Source: Streptomyces sp. DSM 15324
GTDB taxonomy: Bacteria > Actinomycetota > Actinomycetes > Streptomycetales > Streptomycetaceae
DNA: 64,000 nt
Assembly: GCF_001514285.1 (NCBI RefSeq)
Contig: NZ_KQ949030.1
Span: forward strand, 398,525 to 462,524
Direction: 5' to 3'
The notes under the pieces were generated by a model that saw only the letters and a program-made list of their open reading frames with translations, ran no database searches and had not been told where the DNA came from. The translations under genes and the position numbers were made by a program. Shown piece after piece: positions 44,232 through 53,158 of the stretch. Every line of letters begins with the position of its first letter. Position 1 is the stretch's first letter.

Positions 44232-44378
44232 GTGGCCGGAGTTGTCGCACGCATCAAACAGTTCGTGAGAAGTCCGCAGGGCCGGCGCACGATCGAGCAG
44301 GTACGCCGGTCGGCGGCGGATCCACGCCGCCGCGCTCAGGCTCAGGAGCTGGTACGGAAGTTGCGCGGCCGCCGTTGA
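44232..44378 (+). CDS. Small basic protein, 48 aa
   Basis: GTG 44232 follows GCGGAGGGAG. The 48-residue product (VAGVVARIKQFVRSPQGRRT, then IEQVRRSAADPRRRAQ and ELVRKLRGRR) is one or two amphipathic helices with about 13 Arg/Lys. The FxRSPQGRR start is typical of a short actinobacterial protein family without known function. Its size, the good ribosome site and the clean stop support a real gene missed by length filters. Confidence 0.6.
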   Translation: MAGVVARIKQFVRSPQGRRTIEQVRRSAADPRRRAQAQELVRKLRGRR

Positions 44379-44390
44379 TCCGGTGGGCCG

Positions 44391-44985
44391 GTGCACCACA
44401 GGGGCCGTCCCCGCAGGCGCGGGGGTGGCCCTCGTGAATCGGCGGGCAAGAACGGGGTAGCCCTCGGTGAACTGAGTTGGGTCCCGCCGTTTCCGCCCCG
44501 ATGCGTCGTCGCGCGGGTCGTCCGGCTCACCGCGGACGGCCGGACGCACGTCGTGGCCACCCTGCCGGCCCCCGCGCGGGCGGCCACACCCAACCTGGGT
44601 GAGGCGTTCGTCGGCGACATCGCCCGCGCCCACGACGGCACCTTCTACGTCACCTACGCCACCGGCACTCCTGAACTCACCGGCGTCTGGGCGGTGCGTC
44701 CCGGCGGGCGCCCGCACCGCATCGCCGCGCTCCCCGCCGACGGCCTGCCCAACGGGCTCGCTCTCGACGAACGCACCCGCAGGATCTACGTCACCGACTC
44801 CGTGCACGGCGTCATCTACCGCCTCCCGGCGCTGGGCGGCACTCCGCAGGTGTGGGCCGGCGGCGAGGCGCTCAGGCCCGAGACCTTCGCCGGTGCGAAA
44901 GGTTTCTCCGCGGACGGGGCCGTCGCACCGGAGGAGGTCGCCGCCCGCACCGGTGAAGTGCCGCACCCGGGACCGCGCTACTCCC
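44391..44985 (+). pseudogene. SMP-30/NHL-type protein, truncated at both ends
   Basis: The frame reads GELSWVPPFPPRCVVARVVR, then GEAFVGDIARAHDGTFYVTY, LPNGLALDERTRRIYVTDSV and HGVIYRLPALGGTPQVWAGG. This is the N-terminal half of a gluconolactonase-like beta-propeller, usually secreted. The signal peptide is missing: the first 25 codons from GTG 44391 are Arg/Gly noise. The sequence breaks off after EALRPETFAGAKGF, running into the 3' end of the AraC gene on the other strand. About half the propeller is gone. Confidence 0.6.
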
Positions 44986-46012
44986 CTCCCCCCGTCAGTG
45001 CCTGGTGGCGGTACTCCGTGGGAGAGAGCCCGTACGCGGCGCGGAAGGCGCGGGTGAAGTCGGAGGCGCGGGAGATGCCCCAGCGGGCGGCGACGGCGTG
45101 GATCGGCAGGGAGCACGCCGAGGGGTTAGCCAGGTCGCGGGCGGCACCCTCCAGCCTGCGGCCGCGGATCCAGGCGGCGACGGTGTCGCCCTGCGTCTGC
45201 TGCGGGAAGATCCGGTGCAGATAGCTGAGGGAGATGTGGTGCGCGGCGGCGATCACCGGAGGGGTGAGGTCCGGATCGTGCAGGTTCTGCCGGATGAAGG
45301 CCTGGATGCGTCGCACGAGGACCTGCCGGCGGGACTCCGGCTCCAAGTCGGCCTCGGCGTCGAGGACCTGGGCGCACCAGGCCGACACCAGGTCCAGTAC
45401 GACCCCGCCCAGGCGCGGTGCGTCCGACGGCGGGAGGGTGTCGGCCTGCCGCTCCAGGCTGATCAGGAAGTCCGCGAGGAGGGCGCCGAACCCCTCCCGT
45501 GCCGGCAGGCCTCGGCCCAGCAACTCCCGTACCCGGTGCGGCGGCAGCGGGAGGAGCGCCTTGGGCAGGTCGACGCCCACGCCCGTCACGACCCGTGGCC
45601 CGGTGCCGTCCGCCGACCCGGTGCCGTCCGCTGATCGGGTGCCGTAGGGGCACAGGTCGTACGGCAGGGAGCTGTCGGTCAGGTGCAGATCACGGGGGCC
45701 GAACGCGTCGTTGCGCCCCGCGTGGTCGAGGGCCAGGCCGCCGTCGATCAGCAGCGTGAGGTGGTACAGCTCGGGGTCGGACTGGCGCACCAGTTTCGGG
45801 CTGCGCCGGTAACGCGTCGGCAGGAACGACGTCGGCCACACGGTCACGGAGCCCAGTTCCATCACGCGGCTCTCGGCCCAGAAGTCGGCCGCGTGCGCAC
45901 TGGTGATGTCACTGGGCGACCGCATCCGGCCGACCATCTCCCGCCAATGGTCGAACCTTTCGGAGGAAGGTACGTCCTCCGTCCGGAACACCGTGCCGAT
46001 CATCCCGCCCAA
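44978..46012 (-). CDS. AraC family transcriptional regulator
   Basis: A 344-aa activator. The N-terminal domain resembles the AraC-binding-like domain of the NimR/FeaR type (SERFDHWREMVGRMRSPSD, YHLTLLIDGGLALDHAGRND). The C-terminal 100 residues hold the paired helix-turn-helix (VIAAAHHISLSYLHRIFPQQ and AARWGISRASDFTRAFRAAY) and end with GLSPTEYRHQAL. The start may be 46012, or 46003 at a second Met. A short duplicated SADGTG segment lies at about residue 130. It faces the truncated SMP-30 gene tail to tail; no intact target is adjacent. Confidence 0.88.
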   Translation of the reverse strand: MGGMIGTVFRTEDVPSSERFDHWREMVGRMRSPSDITSAHAADFWAESRVMELGSVTVWPTSFLPTRYRRSPKLVRQSDPELYHLTLLIDGGLALDHAGRNDAFGPRDLHLTDSSLPYDLCPYGTRSADGTGSADGTGPRVVTGVGVDLPKALLPLPPHRVRELLGRGLPAREGFGALLADFLISLERQADTLPPSDAPRLGGVVLDLVSAWCAQVLDAEADLEPESRRQVLVRRIQAFIRQNLHDPDLTPPVIAAAHHISLSYLHRIFPQQTQGDTVAAWIRGRRLEGAARDLANPSACSLPIHAVAARWGISRASDFTRAFRAAYGLSPTEYRHQALTGGGE

Positions 46013-46102
46013 CTCCGCTTTCCCTGAGCGTTTCCCCGTCCTGTGCTCCCCTTCGACATCCTTGCACGCGCAGCTCGCCTGCTGCGCGGGGCACCCGGCC
46101 GC

Positions 46103-46787
46103 TCAGCCGTCGGACTCCGGGGACGGGAGGTAGGCGACCGGTACGTCGTCCGGCGCGTAGACCTCGGTGTCGCCGGGGTACGGCTTGGTCCAGCCGTGGG
46201 TCTGGTACCAGGTGTAGCGGTTCATCTGGGCCGGGTTCGCGTAGTCGGGCACCGCCTTCGGGCCGGTCAGCCTCTGGTGCGAGGCCCAGGTCTTCCACCG
46301 CGCCGCGAGCTTGCGCTGAGCCGCCGGGGACGGTGACGGAGGTCGGCGCGGGCGCCGCCGCGGGGTTCTGGGCCGCCGGGGTGTCCGCGCCGCAGGAGGG
46401 CTGGGGGCTCACGCCGAGGGTCAGCGAGGTCCGGTTGGGAACCGCCGTGAACGGCGTGATGACGAGGCAGGCGTCGCCGTCGGCGAGGGAGGCCGCGAGA
46501 CGGGTGCCGTCCGGGCTGACCGTCGACGACATGATCTTGCCGTCGTCGATGACGGAGCGGGTGCCGTAGGGCTTGATGTACTGGTCGGCGGAGACCACCT
46601 GGCCGCGGGAGGTGACCTGACCGACCTGCTGGGTGCCGAACCGGTAGGTCGAGGCGACCGCGGTGCCGGTGACCCCGAGCGCGACGGCGATGCCTGCCGT
46701 GACCAGCGTGGTCCGGCGGCCGAGGCGTCTGCCGAAGAGGGTGACCCGCTGCGTCTCGTCAACCCGGCGCTGCCGTGTTACCTGCAT
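46103..46787 (-). pseudogene. YncE/alkaline-phosphatase family protein with large internal deletion
   Basis: The N-terminus (RRTTLVTAGIAVALGVTGTA signal/anchor, then GTQQVGQVTSRGQVVSADQY and GKIMSSTVSPDGTRLAASLA) matches the start of actinobacterial bifunctional YncE-type propeller/phosphatase proteins of about 900 aa. After ITPFTAVPNRTSLTLG it jumps to the C-terminal region and, in a shifted frame from about 46330, reads AAQRKLAARWKTWASHQRLT, AQMNRYTWYQTHGWTKPYPG and YAPDDVPVAYLPSPESDG to the stop at 46103. The propeller and the phosphatase core are gone. The deletion and one frameshift make it inactive. It overlaps the next gene upstream by 29 bp. Confidence 0.75.
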
Positions 46788-47520
46788 GGAACTGTCCCTT
46801 CGAGGTGGTGTCCAGCAGCTCGACGTTGCCGTCGAACTGCCACAGGGGGTTCGGGGCGTCTCCGGTCGAAGTACGCACCAGGAAGTAGCCGTTCACTTCC
46901 TTCGGTCCGTCGCCGTCCGCCACGAACCGCCCGTCGGAGCCGATGTCGAGCTGGTAGACGGCGGTCCCCGCGACGGGCACGCCGGGCAGATGCCAGGTGA
47001 CGACGCACCGCCAGTCGTTGCCCGCGCCCTCCTGGGCGCCCTGCCCGTCGCTCTTGGCGCACGCCGCCGTGGCCCGCAACCGGTCCTCGGTGACGGCCGG
47101 ACGGTGGAGCTGGGCCGTCTGCAAGCGGTAGAGGTGGGCGAAGGCCGTGGCGAGGGAGCGCTGGACCTTGTCCTGCTCGATGCCGGAGCCGGCCGACGGG
47201 GTCACCAGGGTGACCACCGCGACGGTGAGGGCGGTCAGTCCGGCGAGCGGCAGCAGCCCGAGGGTGAGCGCGCGGCGCCCCGAGCCGTCGTAGGCCGGGT
47301 TGGTGAAGTCGCGCCGCAGGAAAAGCAGTCGGGCGAGCGCGGTCGCGACCAGCGCCCACACCAGGCTGACCGCGACGGCGATCAGGAGCGGGCGGAGCTG
47401 CGGCGGACCGGTGAACAGGCCGTTCCGCGAGACGAAGGCGTAGCCGGGCAGGGCGAGCCGCACCGCGACGGGCAGCGGCAGCGGCAGCGGCAGCGGCAGC
47501 GGCAGCGGCAGCGGCAGCAT
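46759..47520 (-). CDS. Membrane protein with Leu-Pro repeat, 5' end unclear
   Basis: A 253-residue frame from ATG 47520. It begins with eight Leu-Pro pairs encoded by the GGCAGC repeat, then has membrane helices at about 45-70 and 85-110, followed by an exported domain with Cys at TAACAKSDG and NDWRCVVTW. Open sequence of good quality (APTLALASIGLLGSVALGRS, TGLLLPPLLALGTSVAQM) continues upstream to about 47680 without a start codon, so the true N-terminus, probably two further helices, is cut off or frameshifted. The stop lies inside the start of the next gene. Function unknown. Confidence 0.55.
   Translation of the reverse strand: MLPLPLPLPLPLPLPLPVAVRLALPGYAFVSRNGLFTGPPQLRPLLIAVAVSLVWALVATALARLLFLRRDFTNPAYDGSGRRALTLGLLPLAGLTALTVAVVTLVTPSAGSGIEQDKVQRSLATAFAHLYRLQTAQLHRPAVTEDRLRATAACAKSDGQGAQEGAGNDWRCVVTWHLPGVPVAGTAVYQLDIGSDGRFVADGDGPKEVNGYFLVRTSTGDAPNPLWQFDGNVELLDTTSKGQFHAGNTAAPG
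47471..47518. repeat. Hexanucleotide microsatellite (GGCAGC)8
   Basis: Eight perfect copies of a six-base unit, in frame within the membrane protein gene, encode alternating Leu-Pro. Changes in copy number would add or remove Leu-Pro pairs without breaking the frame. Confidence 0.95.
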
Positions 47521-47807
47521 CTGGGCGACCGACGTGCCGAGAGCGAGGAGCGGGGGCAGCAGCAGCCCCGTCGGGGAGCGCCCGAGCGCGACCGACCCGA
47601 GCAGTCCGATCGAGGCCAGGGCGAGGGTCGGGGCGACGGCGCAGGCACATGCGGGGGCGACAGCTTGACCGGTCGCCGTCGTCCCGGGTCCACGCGCAGT
47701 CGGCGCACTACCGGCCGCGCATGGACCCGGAACCGGGCGGAGGCGGCGTCGACGGCCGGTGTCCCCTACGCACCGGGCGAAGGACGCGGTGACCGAGGCA
47801 CTGCGGG

Positions 47808-48101
47808 TCAGGCCTCCTCTGCGGACTCCTCGTTCTTCGCGGTCTCCTCCTGGGCCATGCGCAGGAAGCGCCGGATCGCCTCGGGCGCCATGTCGAGCCC
47901 CTCGGACGCGGACTTCTCGTCGCCGAACACCTGTACCGCCTCGGCGACCGCCACGGCCAGCTCGGACTCCGCCTTGCGGACCTTGGCCTCGGCCTTGTCC
48001 ACCATGTCGACCACCGAGAGCTGGCGGCGCTGCTTCTCCTGGAGCCTCTGCTTGCGGGAGAGCGTCTTGTCAGAATTCTGCACAGTCACGACCAAGATCA
48101 T
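47808..48101 (-). CDS. Small charged coiled-coil protein
   Basis: A 97-aa protein from ATG 48101; GTG 48089 (VTVQNSDKTLSRKQRLQEKQ) or GTG 48116 are alternatives, none with a clear ribosome site. It is strongly helical and charged: a basic half, RKQRLQEKQRRQLSVVDMVD, then AEAKVRKAESELAVAVAEAV with heptad spacing, and an acidic end EETAKNEESAEEA. No membrane segment or known domain is visible. It is oriented with the MFS gene upstream of it on the same strand. Function unknown. Confidence 0.7.
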   Translation of the reverse strand: MILVVTVQNSDKTLSRKQRLQEKQRRQLSVVDMVDKAEAKVRKAESELAVAVAEAVQVFGDEKSASEGLDMAPEAIRRFLRMAQEETAKNEESAEEA

Positions 48102-48126
48102 AAACGGGCGGGGCACGCCGGGGAAA

Positions 48127-49371
48127 TCAGCAACTCACCTGTTCTACAGGGGCGTTGTCGGCCCGAGCCCGTCGGGTGGGCGACACGGCCAGCGCGAGCG
48201 CCTGGGCGACCGCTCCCACCAGTGCGGTCACCAGGGCGAAGCGATGGCCCATCCGGTCGGCGAGGATGCCGCCGAGGGGGGCGCCGACCGCGACCATGCC
48301 CCAGTTCATCGAGCGGATCGTCGCGTTCATCCGTCCGCGCAGCCGGTCGGGCGTCACCGACTGCCGGTAGCTCATCTCCACCGGGCTCTCGATGCCGATC
48401 GCCAGCGAGACGGTGAAGTAGGCGAACGCCACTGAGGCGAGGGCCCACGGTCCGCTCTGGGCCAGGACCAGCGGCAGCCAGCCGACCGCGGCGACCACCC
48501 GGAAGACGATCAGGGTGGCGCCGACCTCCAGGCTGCGCAGGATCCGGCCGGAGAGCGCGCCGCCCAGTACGGCGCCGACGCCGGCGCAGGCGTAGGTGAC
48601 CCCCAGGCCGAAGCTCCCGATCCTCAGCTGGTGCAGGGCGAAGACCACGAAGACCGTGCTCACCATGCTGTTGAACAGGAGCATCGCGTGCGAGGTCAGG
48701 GCGATGGACGCCAGGGTTCGATGCCGGTAGACCCAGGCCACCCCCTCGCGCAGCTCGCTGCCCACACTGCGCCGCGCACCCCGGTCGGGAACCGGGTCGG
48801 GCGCCTTCACCGAGGCGAGGAACAGCCCCGACAGCAGATAGGTGAGGGCGTCCACCAGCACGGCCAGCGGCGCCCCCATGACCTTGATCAGCGCTCCGGC
48901 GACGAGCGGGCCGGTCGAGCCCGCCACCGCGCCGGCCTGTTCCATCCGGGCGTAGGCCGGGTTGAGCAGGTCTTCGGGGACCAGTCGCGGCACGTACGAC
49001 TGATGCGCCGCCTCGAACAGCAGGGACAGCACCCCGACGGCGAAGACGCACGCGCACACCCCCGGGATGCTGAGCCGGTCCAGCGCGTACAGCACGGGGA
49101 TCGCACCGAGCACGACCGCCCGTCCGAGATCCGTGCCGACCATCAGCGGTTTGCGCCGGCAGCGGTCCACCAGCACGCCGGCCACGAGTCCGAAGAGAAG
49201 GTACGGCAGCCAGCGGGCGGCGCTGACGACACCCACCTCCGTGGCGGACGCGCCCAGGGCCACGGCTGTGAGGACCTGGAGGGCCAGGCCTGTGACCTGG
49301 GAGCCGAAGGCGGACACCGCGGAGGCGGTCCAGAAGCGGACGTACCCGGGGACTTCCAGGAGGCGCGGCAT
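48127..49371 (-). CDS. MFS transporter (Enterobactin exporter-like, 12 TM)
   Basis: A 414-aa major facilitator with about 12 helices. Features: VRFWTASAVSAFGSQVTGLA at the first helix, the loop 2-3 motif GLVAGVLVDRCRRKPLMVG, VYRHRTLASIALTSHAMLLF at the start of the second half, and GRMNATIRSMNWGMVAVGAP near helix 10, typical of the EntS/MFS_3 group of drug and siderophore exporters. No regulator is attached. The substrate is unknown. A DHA2-type MFS gene starts 240 bp away in the opposite direction. Confidence 0.9.
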   Translation of the reverse strand: MPRLLEVPGYVRFWTASAVSAFGSQVTGLALQVLTAVALGASATEVGVVSAARWLPYLLFGLVAGVLVDRCRRKPLMVGTDLGRAVVLGAIPVLYALDRLSIPGVCACVFAVGVLSLLFEAAHQSYVPRLVPEDLLNPAYARMEQAGAVAGSTGPLVAGALIKVMGAPLAVLVDALTYLLSGLFLASVKAPDPVPDRGARRSVGSELREGVAWVYRHRTLASIALTSHAMLLFNSMVSTVFVVFALHQLRIGSFGLGVTYACAGVGAVLGGALSGRILRSLEVGATLIVFRVVAAVGWLPLVLAQSGPWALASVAFAYFTVSLAIGIESPVEMSYRQSVTPDRLRGRMNATIRSMNWGMVAVGAPLGGILADRMGHRFALVTALVGAVAQALALAVSPTRRARADNAPVEQVSC

Positions 49372-49612
49372 GATCGGACCGTATCAGTCAGGACGTTCGG
49401 CCCCTACAGACGGCAACTCCGGTACTTGCTGGGCAGGTTGAGGCAGCTCAGCAGCCTCACTGTCGTGACGGCGACAGCGATCAGGATCACCCTGGCCGCC
49501 TCGCCCGCGAGCTCGCGCGTCCGCGGCGCGGCTCGGCTGCCGTGCCGTCGGGGAAACGTACCGTAATGTGGCGATCCTGTCGGTTCTGCGCGGGCGGGAT
49601 GGAGCTGAGGCC

Positions 49613-50983
49613 GTGACGGGCGGGGAGTCGGCCGGACGGCGGGCATGGGCACCGCTGCTGGCGGTGTGCGCCGGGTACTTCATGGTCATCCTGGACGTCA
49701 CCGTCATCAACGTGGCGGTCCCGGTGATCGGCCGCGAGCTGTCGGCCTCGCTGACCGGCATCCAGTGGACCACCGACGGATACACCCTGGTCTTCGCCGG
49801 GTTCCTGCTGACGGGCGGCGCGCTGGGCGACCGGCTGGGGAACCGGCTGGTCTTCTGCCTGGGCGTGGGGGTGTTCACCGCCGCCTCGGCCGCCTGCGCC
49901 CTCGCCCCGAACGCCCTTTTCCTCGTCGTCGCCCGGCTGGTCGAGGGGCTCGGCGCGGCGTTGATCGTGCCCGGTTCGCTGGCCCTGCTCCAGCAGGCCT
50001 ACCCGGCGCCCGCCGCCCGTGCGCGGGCGTTCGGGCTGTGGGGGTCGATGGCGGGCATCGCGGCGTCGGCCGGGCCGCTGCTCGGCGGGCTGCTCGTGTC
50101 CACGGTGGGCTGGCGGTGGGTGTTCCTCGTCAACCTGCCGGTCGGCGCGGCCTGCCTGGCGCTGACGCTGCGGCACGTGGCGCGCTCGCCCCGGCACCCC
50201 GCCCGGGTGATGGACTGGCCGGCACAGTGCGCCGTCGTGGCGGCCGTGGCCCTGCTGACCGCCGCGCTCAACGAGGCCGGACGGCGCGGCTGGTCCGATC
50301 CGGCGGTGCTCGCCGGGATCGGCCTGGCGGTGCTCGCGGCCGCGGCCTTCGGGGTGCGCGAGCGGCTCGCCCGCACGCCCGTCCTGCCCCTCGCCCTGCT
50401 GCGCACCCGGGCGATCGTCGGCGGCGCCGCCATCGGCCTGCTGTTCAACTTCGCCTTCTACGGGATGGTGTTCACCGCCAGCCTCGGCTTCCAGCAGCAG
50501 CGCGGCTACAGCGCCGTGGCCACCGGGCTGGCGCTGTTCCCGGCGGTGGCGATGACCACGTTCGCCTCCGTCCTGTCCGGACGGCTCACCCGCCGTACCG
50601 GCGACCGTCCGCTGGTGGTCGCCGGCATGCTGACCGCCGCCGTCGGACTGGCGGGCTGGGCGGCCGCAGGACCGGACCCCGCCTACGCGCTCCTCGTCGC
50701 CCCCATGATGGCCGCCGGCTTCGGCACGTCCTTCGCCCTCACCGGGACGACGACCACCGTCATGTCCGCCGCTCCCCCCGGCTACTCGGGAACCGCCTCC
50801 GCGTTGTTCAACACCACGCGTCAGCTCGGCAGCGCCACCGCGGTGGCGCTCGGCGGCAGCCTCCTCGCCACGGCGACGGACCCCGCCACCGGGCTGCGCG
50901 TCAGCATGGCCGTCGGCGCCCTCGCATACCTGGTGGCCGCGGGCCTCGCACGGCTGTGCGTCCCCCCGCCTCGGCAGGGGTGA
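49613..50983 (+). CDS. MFS drug transporter, DHA2 (EmrB/QacA) type
   Basis: About 456 aa with 14 hydrophobic helices. The diagnostic first helix reads YFMVILDVTVINVAVPVIGR, followed by QWTTDGYTLVFAGFLLTGGA and the loop motif GDRLGNRLVF. Motif C of antiporters is present (LWGSMAGIAASAGPLLGGLL). I placed the start at GTG 49613 because GGAG lies eight bases upstream; GTG 49568 adds 15 residues. It probably exports cationic or hydrophobic drugs with proton antiport. Confidence 0.9.
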   Translation: MTGGESAGRRAWAPLLAVCAGYFMVILDVTVINVAVPVIGRELSASLTGIQWTTDGYTLVFAGFLLTGGALGDRLGNRLVFCLGVGVFTAASAACALAPNALFLVVARLVEGLGAALIVPGSLALLQQAYPAPAARARAFGLWGSMAGIAASAGPLLGGLLVSTVGWRWVFLVNLPVGAACLALTLRHVARSPRHPARVMDWPAQCAVVAAVALLTAALNEAGRRGWSDPAVLAGIGLAVLAAAAFGVRERLARTPVLPLALLRTRAIVGGAAIGLLFNFAFYGMVFTASLGFQQQRGYSAVATGLALFPAVAMTTFASVLSGRLTRRTGDRPLVVAGMLTAAVGLAGWAAAGPDPAYALLVAPMMAAGFGTSFALTGTTTTVMSAAPPGYSGTASALFNTTRQLGSATAVALGGSLLATATDPATGLRVSMAVGALAYLVAAGLARLCVPPPRQG

Positions 50984-51006
50984 CAGCGGGCCGCTACGGT
51001 GCGGCC

Positions 51007-51531
51007 ATGTCTGATCACAGGGAGCTTCCGCTGCTCTTTCTCGATGTCGACGGAACCGTCCTGCCGTACGGCGGCGCACAGCTGCCCACGACCCCGCAGG
51101 GGTGGGACGCGTGGGAGGACGTGACGAACCCCCAGCTGGCGAGGATCGACCTGGGGCACGGTCCCCGGCTGCTGGCGCTCCCCTGCGTCCTGATGTGGGC
51201 CACCGCCTGGATGACCAGGGCCAATGAGGTGATAGCGCCGCTGCTCGGACTGCCCGCGCTGCCGGTGGCGGGACTGCCGCAGGCGCCCCTGGAGGACGAG
51301 GCGGGCGTGCTGCACTGGAAGACGCGCACTCTGGTCCGGCTGGCGATGGGGCGGCCGTTCATCTGGGTCGACGACGAGATCTCCGATCTCGACCACGCCT
51401 GGGTCTCGGCCCACCACCCGGGGCGCGCACTGTTGCACCGCGTCGACCCCGGGAGCGGCCTCACGGCGTCCGACTTCGCCGCACTGGAGGCCTGGTTGCG
51501 CGGGGAGGCGTCTTTCGCCGACGGCCAGTGA
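51007..51531 (+). CDS. HAD domain protein (HAD_SAK_2 type)
   Basis: A 174-aa protein. The N-terminal LPLLFLDVDGTVLPYG is the HAD catalytic motif I with both Asp, and RPFIWVDDEISDLDHAW is motif IV. WATAWMTRANEVIAPLLGLP lies between. The short length without a cap matches the HAD domain found with 'Swiss Army Knife' RNA repair proteins, here as a stand-alone unit. The substrate is unknown. It follows the MFS gene by 23 bp in the same direction and may be cotranscribed. Confidence 0.82.
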   Translation: MSDHRELPLLFLDVDGTVLPYGGAQLPTTPQGWDAWEDVTNPQLARIDLGHGPRLLALPCVLMWATAWMTRANEVIAPLLGLPALPVAGLPQAPLEDEAGVLHWKTRTLVRLAMGRPFIWVDDEISDLDHAWVSAHHPGRALLHRVDPGSGLTASDFAALEAWLRGEASFADGQ

Positions 51532-51652
51532 CCGTACGTCAGATGTCCAACCCCTACTGTGAGTTCAAGTGAGAAGCCTGGCGCGGGAGGGCGGCGGCGG
51601 TATGTCATGCCTCTGCCATCGGCCGGCCAGTGCCGGAATGAAAGGAAACCCT

Positions 51653-53014
51653 GTGCGTCTGCGCCCCCTGCGCCTCCTCTGCGGCTCCGCCGCGCTCGCC
51701 CTGACCCTGCCGGTCCTGTCCCCCGGGCAGGCCACGGCGGCCGTCCCCGTCTCCTCGGCCTATCTGCAGAACTACGCCACCGGCCTGAACGCCGCCGACA
51801 GCGGCGGCACGGTCGCCGCGCACAACCCCAAGGGCAACGAGGACCACCAGCAGTGGACCCCGGTCGCGGTCGACGGCGGCTACCAGTTGCGGAACTCCGA
51901 CGAGTCGGGCACCTGCCTCGGTCGCAGCGGCACCTCCGCGGTGACCGCCTCGTGCGGAACGGCGGGCACCGTGTGGACGATCGCCGCCGCCGCGGACAGC
52001 ACGTACACCGTGAGCGCCCCCGGCACCTCGCAGTACCTCACCGCGTCGTCCTCCGACTCCGGTGCCGTGGCGCTCGGCCAGGCCGGTGATCTCGCCCGCT
52101 GGTACCTCACCCCGGTGTCGTACGCGACCGCCCCGATGCCCTCCGCCGACACCCGCACCCTGGACCAGGTCACCTTCCTGACCGCGCACAACGCCTTCGC
52201 CAACGGCGCCGACGGCAACTTCGCCTCCTTCCCGGTGAATCTCTTCCCCAACCAGAACTACGGCATCAGCCGCCAACTCAGCGACGGCGTACGCGGGTTC
52301 ATGCTGGACGACTACACCGTCTCCGGGAAGGCCGTGCTCTGCCACAACAGCTGTGACGGTGTCGGCAGCCCCGTCCCGCTCGCCACCGACCTCCAGCGCA
52401 TGGTCGACTTCCTCAAGGCCAACCCGGGCCAGTTCGTCACGGTGTTCCTGGAGGACTACGCCTCCTCCGACGTGCTCAAGGCCTCGCTGGCCTCCGTGAG
52501 CGGACTGTCCGACGTGCTGTACCGGCCCGACCAGGAGGGTGTGGCGGCCAGGGGCTGGCCGACCATGGCGGACCTCGCGGCGCGCGGCAAGCGGCTGCTG
52601 ATCTTCAGCGACCGCACGCGGGCGAGCGACATCGCGAACGGCTGGGCCGCCCGTGACACCTTCGGTGTGATGTACCAGCGGGAGTGGACCGTCGAGAACT
52701 ACTGGTCCATGGGCGGCGGAATCGGCTCCTCGGACTGGTCCTGCTACAGCCGCTGGGGCACCGGCCGGCCGCTGACCGTGGACTCTGCCGCCTTCCACCC
52801 GCTGTTCGTGATGAACCACTTCCGGGACTACACGATCAGCGGCACCACCACGACGGACAACGGCAAGCTCCTCAACCGCGCGCAGAACTTCTGCACGCCC
52901 GCCGCGCGCAAGAAGCCCACCTACCTCGCCGTGGACCGCTACGACCTGGGCTCCCCCACCCCGCTCAGCCAGGTCGGCACCCTCAACACGTACGTCCTCG
53001 CCCCGGGGCAGTGA
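51653..53014 (+). CDS. Secreted PI-PLC X-domain protein with N-terminal trefoil-like domain
   Basis: A 453-aa exported protein. I chose GTG 51653 because AAAGGA lies six bases before it; it gives a clear signal peptide, MRLRPLRLLCGSAALALTLP through ATAA. Residues about 35-150 (YLQNYATGLNAADSGGTVAA, HQQWTPVAVDGGYQL, TCLGRSGTSAVTASC) form a ricin-B-like trefoil. The phospholipase domain follows with TFLTAHNAFANG (first His), VRGFMLDDYTVSGKAVLCHN (second His) and FLEDYASSD. Such proteins cleave phosphatidylinositol or act on related lipids. The gene is monocistronic. Confidence 0.88.
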   Translation: MRLRPLRLLCGSAALALTLPVLSPGQATAAVPVSSAYLQNYATGLNAADSGGTVAAHNPKGNEDHQQWTPVAVDGGYQLRNSDESGTCLGRSGTSAVTASCGTAGTVWTIAAAADSTYTVSAPGTSQYLTASSSDSGAVALGQAGDLARWYLTPVSYATAPMPSADTRTLDQVTFLTAHNAFANGADGNFASFPVNLFPNQNYGISRQLSDGVRGFMLDDYTVSGKAVLCHNSCDGVGSPVPLATDLQRMVDFLKANPGQFVTVFLEDYASSDVLKASLASVSGLSDVLYRPDQEGVAARGWPTMADLAARGKRLLIFSDRTRASDIANGWAARDTFGVMYQREWTVENYWSMGGGIGSSDWSCYSRWGTGRPLTVDSAAFHPLFVMNHFRDYTISGTTTTDNGKLLNRAQNFCTPAARKKPTYLAVDRYDLGSPTPLSQVGTLNTYVLAPGQ

Positions 53015-53158
53015 GCCACGGGCCGCCGCGAGCGCGAGACTCGGATCCCCCGCGCCAAGATCTGCCGCGGGGGGCGGCGTGGCGGCCGCGGCGGCCGTGA
53101 CAGGTGTGACGGGTGTGGCGCAGGTCACGGGAAGGCGATACGGGGTGCCGGACAGCTC

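Noticed and set aside
45600..45645. Short SADGTG duplication in the AraC gene as a regulatory repeat
   Set aside because: It is in frame and encodes a small loop duplication; nothing suggests a DNA-level role.
49487..51079. Long minus-strand frame of 530 codons
   Set aside because: It is antisense to the DHA2 transporter; Gly/Arg/Gln-rich without domains.
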